A DNA stretch of 64,000 nt from assembly GCA_002335055.1 (NCBI GenBank), contig DDCH01000004.1, forward strand, positions 344,209-408,208, read 5' to 3'. The stretch's first letter is position 1, and the number at the start of each line of letters is the position of its first letter. The notes below the pieces were generated by a model that saw only the letters and a program-made list of their open reading frames with translations, was not told the DNA's origin and ran no database searches. This DNA is from Sulfurimonas sp. UBA2011 (lineage in GTDB: Bacteria; Campylobacterota; Campylobacteria; Campylobacterales; Sulfurimonadaceae). Positions 17,716-25,970 of this stretch are shown here, in pieces. The position numbers and the translations under genes are program-made.

Positions 17716-17729
17716 TAGGAAAACTATAT

Positions 17730-18929
17730 ATGATGCAAGAAATAGACTTAAGAGTAAAACCAGACTTTGTAAGAGCATATAAAGAGGGATATCCTCTCAT
17801 CTCTAAAGAATCTATAGTCAATCTTGATAAAGTTAAAGAAGAAGGTGCAGTTTTAAACCTTTTTGATGAAAAGGGAAAGTTTATTCTCAAAGCCTATCAT
17901 GGAATGCAAAATAAGGGTTATGGTTGGGCTCTTTCTTCTAAACAAGGTGAAAAAATAGACTCTGCTTTTTTTACTAAAAAACTCAAGTCTGCACTAGAAT
18001 ATAGAAAAGAATTTTTTGAAAATGAAAACACTACTGCATTTAGAGTTCTCAATGGTGAAGGTGATGGACTTGGTGGTTTAACTATAGACTATTTTGATGG
18101 TTACTATTTACTGACTTGGTATAGTTTAGGCATCTATGAGTTCAAATCTGAGATACTTAAAGCACTTAAGGCGAGTACTGAGTATAAAGGTATATATCAG
18201 AAAAAACGTTTTGATTCTAAGGGTAAATACCTAAACGAAAAAGATGATTTCATATGTGGGACTGAAGCCCCTGCTCCTATTATAGTCAAAGAAAACAATG
18301 TAAACTTTGCAATTTATCTAGATGATGGTGCTATGGTTGGCGTATTTTTAGACCAAAGAGATGTTAGAAAAACTATTCGAGATAAGTATGCAAAGAACAA
18401 GAGTGTTTTAAACACTTTTTCTTATACCGGTGCTTTCTCTATTTTTGCAGCACTTGGAGGTTCTACTAAAACCACAAGTGTTGACCTTGCTAAACGCAGC
18501 CTGCCTAAAACTACAGAGCAGTTTAAAGTGAATGAAATTGATGTAGACAAACAAGACATCATAGTCGATGATGTATTTAACTACTTTAAATACGCCGTGA
18601 AAAAAAACCTCCTCTTTGATATGGTTGTTTTAGACCCACCAAGTTTTGCTAGGTCTAAAAAACGCACTTTTTCCGCCTCAAAGGATTATGTAAACCTTTT
18701 AAAAGAAGCTATACAAATCACAAATAAGGGTGGAATTATAGTAGCCTCTACTAACTCTGCAAACTTTAGTATGATGACTTTTAGCGACTTTATATCAAGA
18801 GCATTTAAAGAGTTAAATGGAAAGTATAAAATTAAAGAACGCTTTTCCCTACCAAAAGATTTTAGGGTTTTAGATAAGTTTAAAGAGGGTAATTACCTCA
18901 AAGTAGTATTCATTGAAAAACTTAAATAA
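17730..18929 (+). CDS. Class I SAM-dependent rRNA methyltransferase, RlmI-like
   Basis: A 399-aa (ATG at 17730) RlmI/RlmK-family methyltransferase. An N-terminal PUA-like domain (about 1-80) is followed by a beta-hairpin linker (NGEGDGLGGLTIDYFDGYYL) and a Rossmann domain with motif I NTFSYTGAFSIFAALGG and the catalytic-site motif VLDPPSFARSKK. It is likely to methylate C5 of a 23S rRNA cytidine. The frame is open from 17661, but that would overlap the previous gene; ATG at 17730 follows AGGAAAA and is preferred. Confidence 0.88.
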   Translation: MMQEIDLRVKPDFVRAYKEGYPLISKESIVNLDKVKEEGAVLNLFDEKGKFILKAYHGMQNKGYGWALSSKQGEKIDSAFFTKKLKSALEYRKEFFENENTTAFRVLNGEGDGLGGLTIDYFDGYYLLTWYSLGIYEFKSEILKALKASTEYKGIYQKKRFDSKGKYLNEKDDFICGTEAPAPIIVKENNVNFAIYLDDGAMVGVFLDQRDVRKTIRDKYAKNKSVLNTFSYTGAFSIFAALGGSTKTTSVDLAKRSLPKTTEQFKVNEIDVDKQDIIVDDVFNYFKYAVKKNLLFDMVVLDPPSFARSKKRTFSASKDYVNLLKEAIQITNKGGIIVASTNSANFSMMTFSDFISRAFKELNGKYKIKERFSLPKDFRVLDKFKEGNYLKVVFIEKLK

Positions 18930-20151
18930 TATTGCTATTATTGGGGCTGGTCCTGCTGGACTGATGGCGGCACAAGTGTTGTCAGAAGCGGGTTATGCTC
19001 CTACTGTCTTTGACTCGATGCCTTCTTCTGCACGTAAGTTTTTACGGGCAGGAAAAGGTGGTTTAAACCTTACTCACGGCGAAGAGTTTAGCCTTTTTTC
19101 GTCTCGTTATTTTGAAGCAGAGTCTTCTTTAGCACCTGCTCTTGAACTCTTTAGCCCAAATGCTATGCGTTTATGGGCACAAAACCTTGGTTTTGAGACT
19201 TTTATAGGCTCGTCAGGAAAAGTCTACCCACTAGACAAAAAAGCAGCACCCCTTCTTCGTACTTGGTTACATCAACTTAAAGAAAATGGTACTGTGTTTA
19301 AAATGAAACATTCTTTAGTCTCATGGGAAAAAGACATCTGGCAATTCCAAACACCGGATGGTCGCAAAGACTACTCCTTTGATGGGGTTATTTTAGCACT
19401 AGGAGGTGCCTCATGGCCCTCTCTTGGCTCAACAGGTGCTTGGGTTAAAATACTCGAGGATAAAAACCTAAACATAAGCCCACTTAAACCAGCCAATATG
19501 GGTTTTAATGTCTCTTGGTCTGAAGTTTTTAAAGAGAAGTTCTCAGGCACTCCTTTAAAAAATGTAGAACTTAGCTTTACAGATATACACGGTAAAACGC
19601 AGTCCAAACTAGGAGAACTCTTAGTCAATGAAAATGGAGTTGAGGGTAATCTAATCTATACCTACTCTAAATTTCTACGAGAGCAACTAGAGCAAAACTC
19701 CCCATTTACTATTTACCTTGATCTTTTTCCTCACCGTAGTGAAGATAAATTAGTCCAAGACTTGAGTAAGAGTCGAGGAAAACAGAGTTTGAGTGCTTTT
19801 TGGAAACGACAAGGTCTAAGTGGTGTTACAGCTTCTTTACTTCGAGAGGTTTTAACAAAAGAGATGTTAAATGAAGCAGCTTTAGTAGCTTCAACACTCA
19901 AAAAATTTCCCTTAACACTAGAATCGTCTCGACCTCTTAAAGAGGCTATAAGTACAGCTGGAGGATTATGCTTTACTAACTTAGATAAACATCTAATGCT
20001 CAAAGAGTTTCCTAGTGTATTTTGCATTGGTGAAATGTTAGATTGGGAAGCACCTACTGGTGGTTACCTTTTGACAGGAGTCATGGGACAAGGAAAACAG
20101 GCAGCCCTTGGTATTATCAAATTCTTACAGACATCCAAGACTAGTATATGA
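18913..20151 (+). CDS. NAD(P)/FAD-dependent oxidoreductase (HI0933-like, TIGR03862 type)
   Basis: A 412-aa flavoprotein. The FAD-binding Rossmann motif is at the N-terminus (IAIIGAGPAGLMAA). ARKFLRAGKGGLNLTH is characteristic of the HI0933/BaiN family, with GGASWPSLGSTGAWV in the middle and the C-terminal FAD motif SAGG-type (ISTAGGLCFT) plus CIGEMLDWEAPTGGYLL. The substrate is unknown. The start is TTG at 18913, inside the end of the methyltransferase gene (17-bp overlap); no nearer ATG keeps the FAD motif. It overlaps the next gene by 4 bp. Confidence 0.87.
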   Translation: MKNLNNIAIIGAGPAGLMAAQVLSEAGYAPTVFDSMPSSARKFLRAGKGGLNLTHGEEFSLFSSRYFEAESSLAPALELFSPNAMRLWAQNLGFETFIGSSGKVYPLDKKAAPLLRTWLHQLKENGTVFKMKHSLVSWEKDIWQFQTPDGRKDYSFDGVILALGGASWPSLGSTGAWVKILEDKNLNISPLKPANMGFNVSWSEVFKEKFSGTPLKNVELSFTDIHGKTQSKLGELLVNENGVEGNLIYTYSKFLREQLEQNSPFTIYLDLFPHRSEDKLVQDLSKSRGKQSLSAFWKRQGLSGVTASLLREVLTKEMLNEAALVASTLKKFPLTLESSRPLKEAISTAGGLCFTNLDKHLMLKEFPSVFCIGEMLDWEAPTGGYLLTGVMGQGKQAALGIIKFLQTSKTSI

Positions 20152-20573
20152 ATTTCATTGTCCTACTCAGCATAACAACATTAACTATTGCCGGAGTATT
20201 TCATATTTACTGGGCACTTGGTGGTACCGTCGGTTTAGATAAGGTTATGCCAACAAAAGATGTAAAAGCCTTACTTAGTCCTGGAAAATCTCTTACAGCA
20301 GCTGTAGGCTTGCTGATACTCTGTTTTGCATTTCTTGCTTATCTCTTAAACTTTCAAAGCTCAAACACTATACCTTATTTTACAGAAGTAATGTATGCTG
20401 GATGGTTTTTATCTCTGATATTTTTCCTACGTTTTATAGGGGATTTCAATGCTGTAGGACTATTCAAAAAAATAAAATCAACTACATTTGCTAACTATGA
20501 TACAAAATACTTCATGCCATTAATACTCATTTGGTCTATCACATTTGCATTTATCTCATATAATGCAGGGTAA
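20148..20573 (+). CDS. DUF3995 integral membrane protein
   Basis: A 141-aa protein with four predicted transmembrane helices (about residues 3-23, 47-68, 80-97, 120-138). FHIYWALGG near the first helix and the tail FMPLILIWSITFAFIS fit the DUF3995 family. The function is unknown. It overlaps the flavoprotein stop by 4 bp (ATGA), so the two are translationally coupled, and may form a membrane anchor-oxidoreductase pair (inference). Confidence 0.75.
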   Translation: MNFIVLLSITTLTIAGVFHIYWALGGTVGLDKVMPTKDVKALLSPGKSLTAAVGLLILCFAFLAYLLNFQSSNTIPYFTEVMYAGWFLSLIFFLRFIGDFNAVGLFKKIKSTTFANYDTKYFMPLILIWSITFAFISYNAG

Positions 20574-20648
20574 AGAACTGTCATACTTTGAAGAAAAAAG
20601 ATATACTTTCAAATAATAAAAGAACTTATTAAAGGTTAAATACACACT

Positions 20649-21032
20649 ATGCTAGACAAAGAAGTAACAAAGAAAAATCTAAATAAATTAGTTCTTGGTT
20701 TTTATACAAGAGTTTTAAAAGATGATTTAATAGGGCCGATTTTTATAGATATACTCGGTAAAGATTTAAAAGAAGAAAAATGGAAAGAACACATTACACT
20801 TTTAACAAATTTTTGGGCATCTCTTGCATTAGGTGAAAAAGACTACAAGAGTAGTCCTTTTGCTCCTCATATAGAGTTTAAAGAGAGACTAAGTGTAAAA
20901 GCATTTGAGCAATGGTTAAAACTCTTTAATGAGACATTAAATAGTATTTATCATCCACAAATAGCAAACCAGTTTTTAGCAAAAAGCAAAACTATTGCAG
21001 GTAACTTTATACGTAACCTACAATTAACTTAA
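20649..21032 (+). CDS. Group III truncated haemoglobin
   Basis: A 127-aa 2/2 globin like Campylobacter Ctb. Key positions are readable: FYTRV (Tyr B10), KWKEHITLLTNFW (His E7 region and the Trp of helix E), the proximal His in PFAPHIEF and FEQWLKLF (Trp G8). Group III globins bind O2 or NO with very high affinity and are linked to nitrosative stress or oxygen supply. It stands alone, about 75 nt after the DUF3995 gene, and is followed 10 nt later by the Imm11-like gene. Confidence 0.9.
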   Translation: MLDKEVTKKNLNKLVLGFYTRVLKDDLIGPIFIDILGKDLKEEKWKEHITLLTNFWASLALGEKDYKSSPFAPHIEFKERLSVKAFEQWLKLFNETLNSIYHPQIANQFLAKSKTIAGNFIRNLQLT

Positions 21033-21042
21033 AAGGTTTTTT

Positions 21043-21603
21043 ATGCAGTACTATATATTTGACGAAATATCCCCTAACCGTTATGCACCCTACTTAGAAC
21101 TTCCTGATGAGATTGATCTTATTGAAACTATTATGGGTAAAAAACCACAGTTTGATTATTTACCTATAGAGATGCAAGCTGAGATTGATGAGGATGAAAA
21201 AATAGTTTATACAGATATCATCAACCCTGGAGTACCTCTGTTTTCTCATAAAATGAAGTCCGCATTAGATGAGTTTGGTATAGATAACATTGAGTATTAT
21301 CCTGTAAATATCATAAATGAAGATACAAAAGAAGTGCTTGCAGAGTACTTCTTAGCTATAGTCACTGACATTATCCCCTGCATAAACTTAGAGACTAGTG
21401 TTTTTGAAGATAATGCCCTTGGCAAACCCTTTATCTCGCAGTTTTTTATAGATGAGAAAAAGACAAAAGGACTAGAGCTCTTTAGACTTCATAATATCCC
21501 AGGACTTATTCTCATAAATGAAGAACTTAAAGAGAAGCTATCTAGTATTGACTTTGAGGGAATAAGTTTTAAACATACAGACAAATACCATAGAAAGGGC
21601 TAA
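21043..21603 (+). CDS. Imm11-like (DUF1629) putative immunity protein
   Basis: A 186-aa soluble acidic protein. The pattern FSHKMKSALDEFGIDNIEYYPV, then YFLAIVTDIIPCINLETSVFE, then LELFRLHNIPGLILINEELKEKL fits the Imm11/DUF1629 family, usually found as an immunity protein in polymorphic toxin loci. No toxin gene is recognisable beside it, so it is either an orphan immunity gene or a family member with another role. Family call is from remembered consensus. It ends 3 nt before the convergent radical SAM gene. Confidence 0.65.
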   Translation: MQYYIFDEISPNRYAPYLELPDEIDLIETIMGKKPQFDYLPIEMQAEIDEDEKIVYTDIINPGVPLFSHKMKSALDEFGIDNIEYYPVNIINEDTKEVLAEYFLAIVTDIIPCINLETSVFEDNALGKPFISQFFIDEKKTKGLELFRLHNIPGLILINEELKEKLSSIDFEGISFKHTDKYHRKG

Positions 21604-21606
21604 GAA

Positions 21607-22476
21607 CTATTTTATAAAACGGTCTTTGTAGCTACATTTTCGGCAAAGCTCTTCTACTGCTTTTGCATGTTTAAAACCCTCTATCATATTTTGTGCTCTG
21701 CTTGAACCTAGAATGTCTGGTAGAGAAGTCTCATGCATATTTCCAAGGTTTATAACACCCTCACCATCAAGACAACATGGCACAACAGTTCCATCGGCTA
21801 GTATCCCTATGTGAGATTTAAGAGCATAACAAGTTGCATCACTATCATGTGTACTTTTGAGTGAAGGCCACTGGAAATAGTTATCAAAGTTTAGTAGCAC
21901 TTTTGAAGCGAGTCTTAGTGACTTTACTTTATCTTTATAAATAGCATCAAGATCTATTTTAGTATCAAAAAAGTTCTCCATAGTGCTAAAGAGTAAGTCG
22001 TTAAACGCAGCCTCACTCAAAATATCATCAAGATTCCACACTCTTAGGTTTATAAAGGGTTTTGGATAATTTTCTAACTTACTTTTACAAGCGTTAAGTA
22101 CACCATCCATATACTCAAGAAAACTAAGACTCAGAGGATTTTTGTTATAACTGTTAAGTGAGATGTTTAACTGTCTAACAGCAGGATGAAACAGAACTTC
22201 CATAGCTGTGCTTTTAAGGTAATAACCACTCGTAGTAAGCTCAACTACAAAACCATGCTTCTTTGCAAGTTCTAGGTACTCAAAAAGATTGGAGAGTGTT
22301 AAAGGATCACCCATAACATGAAAAGCAAGAGATTTTGTATATGGCTGTAGTTCTAAAAGTACTTTCTCAAAAAACTCTAAAGACATTGTTTTGGTAGGTT
22401 GGAGTTTTGGAGGACAAAAACTACAAGCTAAACCACAGATATTGGTAATTTCTATGTGAACACGATTAAAATTCAT
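21607..22476 (-). CDS. Radical SAM/SPASM-domain protein
   Basis: A 289-aa radical SAM enzyme. The 4Fe-4S motif CGLACSFC (C14, C18, C21) is at the N-terminus, followed by VMGDPL (the GGEP-like SAM element). The C-terminal SPASM-type auxiliary cluster is seen as CYALK ... GTVVPCCLDGEGVINLGN ... CRKCSY. Such proteins modify peptides or other substrates; the substrate is not identifiable, and no precursor peptide was found nearby. It starts 12 nt after the DksA-like gene, so the two form an operon. Confidence 0.85.
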   Translation of the reverse strand: MNFNRVHIEITNICGLACSFCPPKLQPTKTMSLEFFEKVLLELQPYTKSLAFHVMGDPLTLSNLFEYLELAKKHGFVVELTTSGYYLKSTAMEVLFHPAVRQLNISLNSYNKNPLSLSFLEYMDGVLNACKSKLENYPKPFINLRVWNLDDILSEAAFNDLLFSTMENFFDTKIDLDAIYKDKVKSLRLASKVLLNFDNYFQWPSLKSTHDSDATCYALKSHIGILADGTVVPCCLDGEGVINLGNMHETSLPDILGSSRAQNMIEGFKHAKAVEELCRKCSYKDRFIK

Positions 22477-22488
22477 TAAAGTCTACCC

Positions 22489-22809
22489 TTAGTTACTAGC
22501 ACAAGTTGTACAGTAACTCGCTTTTGGCATTAAAAGAAGACGCTCAAGGTCTATAATTTCTTTGCAGCTAGTACATAAAAAAGACTTTACATCAGGAAGT
22601 TTTCCTAAAAATAGTAGCAGTTTTCTCTTTTTAACATAAGAACGCTTTAGTTCTAGGTCTGAGGGAGTTTGCTCACTTAAAATGGTTCCTAAAAAGCTTT
22701 CAGGGGCAGTGATAGCAGAGTATGATTCTACCTTATCAATATAAGTATTAACGAAGGCAAGTTCTTGAGTGAGTTGCGTTTGAATACTTAATTGCTCTTT
22801 CTTATACAT
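22489..22809 (-). CDS. DksA/TraR-type C4 zinc-finger protein
   Basis: A 106-aa protein with a helical, probably coiled-coil, N-terminal half (residues 1-70) and a C-terminal four-Cys zinc finger, CTSCKEIIDLERLLLMPKASYCTTC, whose spacing (CxxC-17-CxxC with conserved RL and P) matches DksA/TraR. Those proteins bind the RNA polymerase secondary channel and modulate transcription with ppGpp. The acidic coiled-coil tip (DxxDA) is not evident, so the function may differ. It is in an operon with the radical SAM gene. Confidence 0.7.
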   Translation of the reverse strand: MYKKEQLSIQTQLTQELAFVNTYIDKVESYSAITAPESFLGTILSEQTPSDLELKRSYVKKRKLLLFLGKLPDVKSFLCTSCKEIIDLERLLLMPKASYCTTCASN

Positions 22810-22875
22810 ATCATAAGCCTTTTATTTTCGTAATTTTATACTTATTTAGCTCAAATTCTGCTTTTATGTTAAAAT

Positions 22876-23340
22876 ATGGGTCTAAAAGAACTAAATATAG
22901 GGATAGAAATGTTAGCACAAGCAGATATTAGTGATGTAGAACTAAAACAGAGATGGAGACTTTACTGGATTAACTGTATATTTGATTTTTCTTCTTTAAA
23001 ATTTCAAGAACTTTCATGGGTCAATCACTCAGAGAAATGGCCATCTTCATATGAGCAGTGTACCTCAGCGTACTTTGACAACTTAGGACTCTACAAGGGC
23101 TATGAAAAAGCCATTCAAGCAGGTAATGTGTCAGAGATAGAGGCACAAAAAGCGAGTACTTTTCATGACCTTGCAAATTTTTATGATGAACCAAGCAAAG
23201 ACCCTCAAGATATACTTAATGATGAAGAGTGGTTAGAAGTTGTAGAAGCAGCAGGTGTTTTTTGGACATACCTAAAAGAAACACTTACACATCCTAGAGA
23301 AGTAGAACGCATAGAAAAACTAGAGAAAGAGTTTTCCTAA
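22876..23340 (+). CDS. Hypothetical protein
   Basis: A 154-aa acidic, mostly helical, soluble protein. It is rich in Trp (WRLYWINC, WVNHSEKW, EEWLEVV, FWTYL). I do not recognise the family. The ATG at 22876 directly follows an AT-rich TTAAAAT, so the transcript may be leaderless; the ATG at 22909 is an alternative start, with AGGGAT upstream. It is divergent from the DksA-like gene. It precedes two more small hypothetical genes on the same strand. Confidence 0.6.
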   Translation: MGLKELNIGIEMLAQADISDVELKQRWRLYWINCIFDFSSLKFQELSWVNHSEKWPSSYEQCTSAYFDNLGLYKGYEKAIQAGNVSEIEAQKASTFHDLANFYDEPSKDPQDILNDEEWLEVVEAAGVFWTYLKETLTHPREVERIEKLEKEFS

Positions 23341-23439
23341 GTCTTCATAAGTTGGAGTAGTATAAAATTTTATCTAACTTACAGCTAATTTAGTTATAAC
23401 TTTAAAATAATTAATATTTTACTAATAATAGAGGCAATA

Positions 23440-23787
23440 ATGACAAATAATGAAGCAACAGCTCAAGCTAATCCACAAATGTTTGAGGTTATAACTTACG
23501 AAGAGAATGTAGCATTTAGTTTCACTTCTCCTGAAACAGGCGAGCCAGACTCTTTAGAGCATGAACTTACTTTCATTTGGGAAGATACTATTGAAGAGTT
23601 CATAAAAGAACATGGTGCAGATAAACCTTACAAGATAGAAACTTTTAAACGTGAACGTGCAAGAGACATCTTTTTAGAGCAGGTAGAAGGTCGAACTGAT
23701 GATCTTATAGAAGAAGTACAAGAAGAAATAGCTAACAAAATGAAGTTTGGTTTTGAATTTTCTGGACAACTTCATAACGACGACTAA
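23440..23787 (+). CDS. Hypothetical acidic protein
   Basis: A 115-aa strongly acidic protein. Residues 15-50 look like a beta-sheet region (FEVITYEENVAFSFTSPETG) and residues 65-115 like amphipathic helices. The start follows AGAGGCA. I do not recognise the family. It lies 22 nt upstream of the next small gene, so the two are probably co-transcribed. Confidence 0.6.
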   Translation: MTNNEATAQANPQMFEVITYEENVAFSFTSPETGEPDSLEHELTFIWEDTIEEFIKEHGADKPYKIETFKRERARDIFLEQVEGRTDDLIEEVQEEIANKMKFGFEFSGQLHNDD

Positions 23788-23809
23788 AAACAATTGAGGA
23801 AAATATACT

Positions 23810-24100
23810 ATGAGTGCATCTAACAGAGATATACAACTACGTAAAACATGTCAACTTTATGCCTATGTCTTAGAGTCATTAGGTAAAGAGGTTGAGTATG
23901 CTCTACAAGAGTGTGCAGATTCGTATGACTATCCTATAGACTGTGTAAAAGATCTTTATACTACGCTTAAAGACTTAGATAGTGAAACATTTCAAAGAAT
24001 AGTGCACAGCGAGAGTGCACCTGAGGCTCATGACCTCGCAAACTGGTGGGAGATGTACCAGATTTATATACCTGTTCCTAAATCAGAGAGAGATTTATAA
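23810..24100 (+). CDS. Hypothetical small helical protein
   Basis: A 96-aa soluble protein, mainly helical, with several Cys-Tyr pairs (TCQLYAYVLESLGKE, ECADSYDYPIDCVKD) and a C-terminal WWEMYQIYIPVPK. No known motif. A TGAGGAAAA Shine-Dalgarno precedes the ATG. It follows the 115-aa acidic protein by 22 nt. Confidence 0.6.
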   Translation: MSASNRDIQLRKTCQLYAYVLESLGKEVEYALQECADSYDYPIDCVKDLYTTLKDLDSETFQRIVHSESAPEAHDLANWWEMYQIYIPVPKSERDL

Positions 24101-24126
24101 AGAACTGATATAGATAAAGTACTACT

Positions 24127-24336
24127 TTAGTACTTTATTTTACTTTTGTTACAACCGTCTAGCATAATACGGTCATCATAAAACACTCCAAGCCATTCAG
24201 CAAGGTGCTCTTCTGTTAAGACAACATTACCCGCTTTAGTATCTAATGCTGCACCACTTAATGGTTTAACATTCTTCATATAACCCCTAGCCTCTTTTAA
24301 AAGCTTCATGTGTGTCTTTAGTTCTAGCTTGCTCAT
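24127..24336 (-). CDS. Hypothetical small protein
   Basis: A 69-aa basic protein (LELKTHMKLLKEARGYMKN; later EEHLAEWLGVFYDDRIML). The codon pattern looks real and a GGATTATGC-type leader precedes the start, but no motif is recognised. It converges on the hypothetical gene at 23810 and shares its direction with the response regulator upstream. Confidence 0.5.
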   Translation of the reverse strand: MSKLELKTHMKLLKEARGYMKNVKPLSGAALDTKAGNVVLTEEHLAEWLGVFYDDRIMLDGCNKSKIKY

Positions 24337-24411
24337 GCATAATCCTTTAAGTGTTTTTAATTCTAATTGACAGAGTTTAACTAACTTATACCTTGTATAG
24401 CTTTAAAGAGC

Positions 24412-25446
24412 TCAATTAGCTTGATTTTTAATAGACTTCATCTCGTCCAGGTTCTCCATGAACAAATCAACAAGTTTTGGATCAAAATGTTTGCCCTTTT
24501 CATCTATAAGAAATTGACATGCATCTTCTATACTCCATGCCTTTTTATATGCCTTATCTGATGTCAATGCTTCAAAGACATCTACTAGAGCAACTATGCG
24601 ACCAAGGATAGGAATAGTCTCTCCTCTTAGCCCTATAGGATAACCACTACCATCAAACTTTTCATGATGACTATAAGATATAACAGCACCTGCTTTTAAG
24701 TAATCATTTTGTGTGTACTTTAATAGGTCAAAACCAATACGAGAATGGTTTTTCATAATTTCTCGCTCATTCTCATCAAGTGTACCTTCTTTAAGCAGTA
24801 TGCTATCAGCTATACCCACCTTACCTATGTCATATACTTGACATGCATGAAGGGCTACATCTTGAATCTTTTCATTAAGCCCAGAGAGTCTTGCAAGTGC
24901 TTTAGCATAATAAGCAATCTTTACACTATGTCCATCATCTTTATGTTCTTTATACAAAGTACACTTACCTAATACCTCTAATAGTTCATGTTCACTATCT
25001 TTGTAAGTATTTGTCGCATTTTTTATCTCTTCTTGAAGTAAAACTTTTTTATCTTTTAAAACATACTCAGCTTTTGTAAGTAAAAGTGCATTTTGAAGTT
25101 TAGCTTGAAAGAGTATAGGACTTACAGGTTTACCTACAATATCAAATGCACCTATTTTTATAGCCTTCTCTTGTGTCATAATATCATTAGTATCTGTCAG
25201 TACAAGTATAGGTATTTGTCTATGCATATGTCTAAAGGCTCGTATAAACTCTAAGGCATCAAGTTGTGGAGTTTCATGCTCTGCTACTACTAAGTCATAG
25301 TTTACATCCTTAGAAGCTAGTAGTGCCTCTTTAACTTGTGTAAAGCTATCTATCTTTAAAGATAAAGACTTTGTATACTCTTCTATAGTCGATAAAGGAT
25401 TTATTTCGCTAAAGACACAAAGGACTTTCATTTCATTAATATTCAT
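24412..25446 (-). CDS. Degenerate response regulator with HD-GYP domain
   Basis: A 344-aa protein: receiver domain (about 1-122), coiled linker, HD-GYP domain (about 165-335). In the receiver the phosphoacceptor Asp is replaced by Glu (E56 in VVAEHETP) and the N-terminal acidic pair is lost (CVFSEI), though Lys106 remains. In the HD-GYP domain the HD His is Tyr (VYDIGKVGIAD, Y205-D206), while H173, H234, H260-H261, GYP (268-270) and D289 are kept. HD-GYP proteins hydrolyse cyclic di-GMP; here metal binding at one site is likely impaired and signalling phospho-independent. Monocistronic. Confidence 0.85.
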   Translation of the reverse strand: MNINEMKVLCVFSEINPLSTIEEYTKSLSLKIDSFTQVKEALLASKDVNYDLVVAEHETPQLDALEFIRAFRHMHRQIPILVLTDTNDIMTQEKAIKIGAFDIVGKPVSPILFQAKLQNALLLTKAEYVLKDKKVLLQEEIKNATNTYKDSEHELLEVLGKCTLYKEHKDDGHSVKIAYYAKALARLSGLNEKIQDVALHACQVYDIGKVGIADSILLKEGTLDENEREIMKNHSRIGFDLLKYTQNDYLKAGAVISYSHHEKFDGSGYPIGLRGETIPILGRIVALVDVFEALTSDKAYKKAWSIEDACQFLIDEKGKHFDPKLVDLFMENLDEMKSIKNQAN

Positions 25447-25525
25447 ACTTTGGATTATAGTGTAATTGACTTAAAGACATTAACATAGTAACTAATATAT
25501 GTAACATTATTAAAGTTTTTTTTGA

Positions 25526-25531
25526 TATAAT
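25526..25531 (+). promoter_or_regulatory. -10 box candidate for the haemerythrin gene
   Basis: TATAAT within TTTTTTTGATATAATT, the T-rich upstream and -10 form usual for sigma-70 promoters in this phylum; 31 nt before the ATG, with ACGGAG as Shine-Dalgarno. Confidence 0.5.
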
Positions 25532-25562
25532 TATTTATTAAGATAATTATAACGGAGATACA

Positions 25563-25955
25563 ATGTTAATACAACAAAGAGAGATTCCACAAGTTTCAAA
25601 TGATATGATGAATATGCTTCATGAAGATGAAGTTGAAATAGTTAATAAGTTTCATGATGCAGTTTTAGCACGTGACATTGATAAAATTGATGAAATTTTT
25701 GAAGAACTCATCGCAGATGTAGAAGTACACTTTGCAACTGAAGAAGCTATGATGGAGACAGCAGACTATGAGTTTACAATAGTTCATAAAGGTGACCATG
25801 ATACTATGCGTAAAAAACTCAAAGACCTTCATGAGCGTTGGAAAATTCTTAAGGGTCCAAAAGAAGTAAAAGGCTTTTTAGAAAAAGATTTTAAAAGCTG
25901 GTTTAAACTTCATATCTCTAAGTGGGATTCTGAAACAGCTCCAAATGTAGCGTAA
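25563..25955 (+). CDS. Bacteriohaemerythrin
   Basis: A 130-aa four-helix-bundle oxygen carrier. All seven di-iron ligands can be placed: H20, H56 and E60 (HFATE), H75 and H79 (HKGDH), H117 and D122 (HISKWD). Haemerythrins bind O2 and are used by microaerophiles for oxygen scavenging or delivery. A stand-alone domain with no fused sensor. It converges on the AAA gene at 25971. Its TAA stop codon forms part of an AAACGCAG octamer (25954-25961). Confidence 0.9.
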   Translation: MLIQQREIPQVSNDMMNMLHEDEVEIVNKFHDAVLARDIDKIDEIFEELIADVEVHFATEEAMMETADYEFTIVHKGDHDTMRKKLKDLHERWKILKGPKEVKGFLEKDFKSWFKLHISKWDSETAPNVA

Positions 25956-25970
25956 ACGCAGATATAAGAG

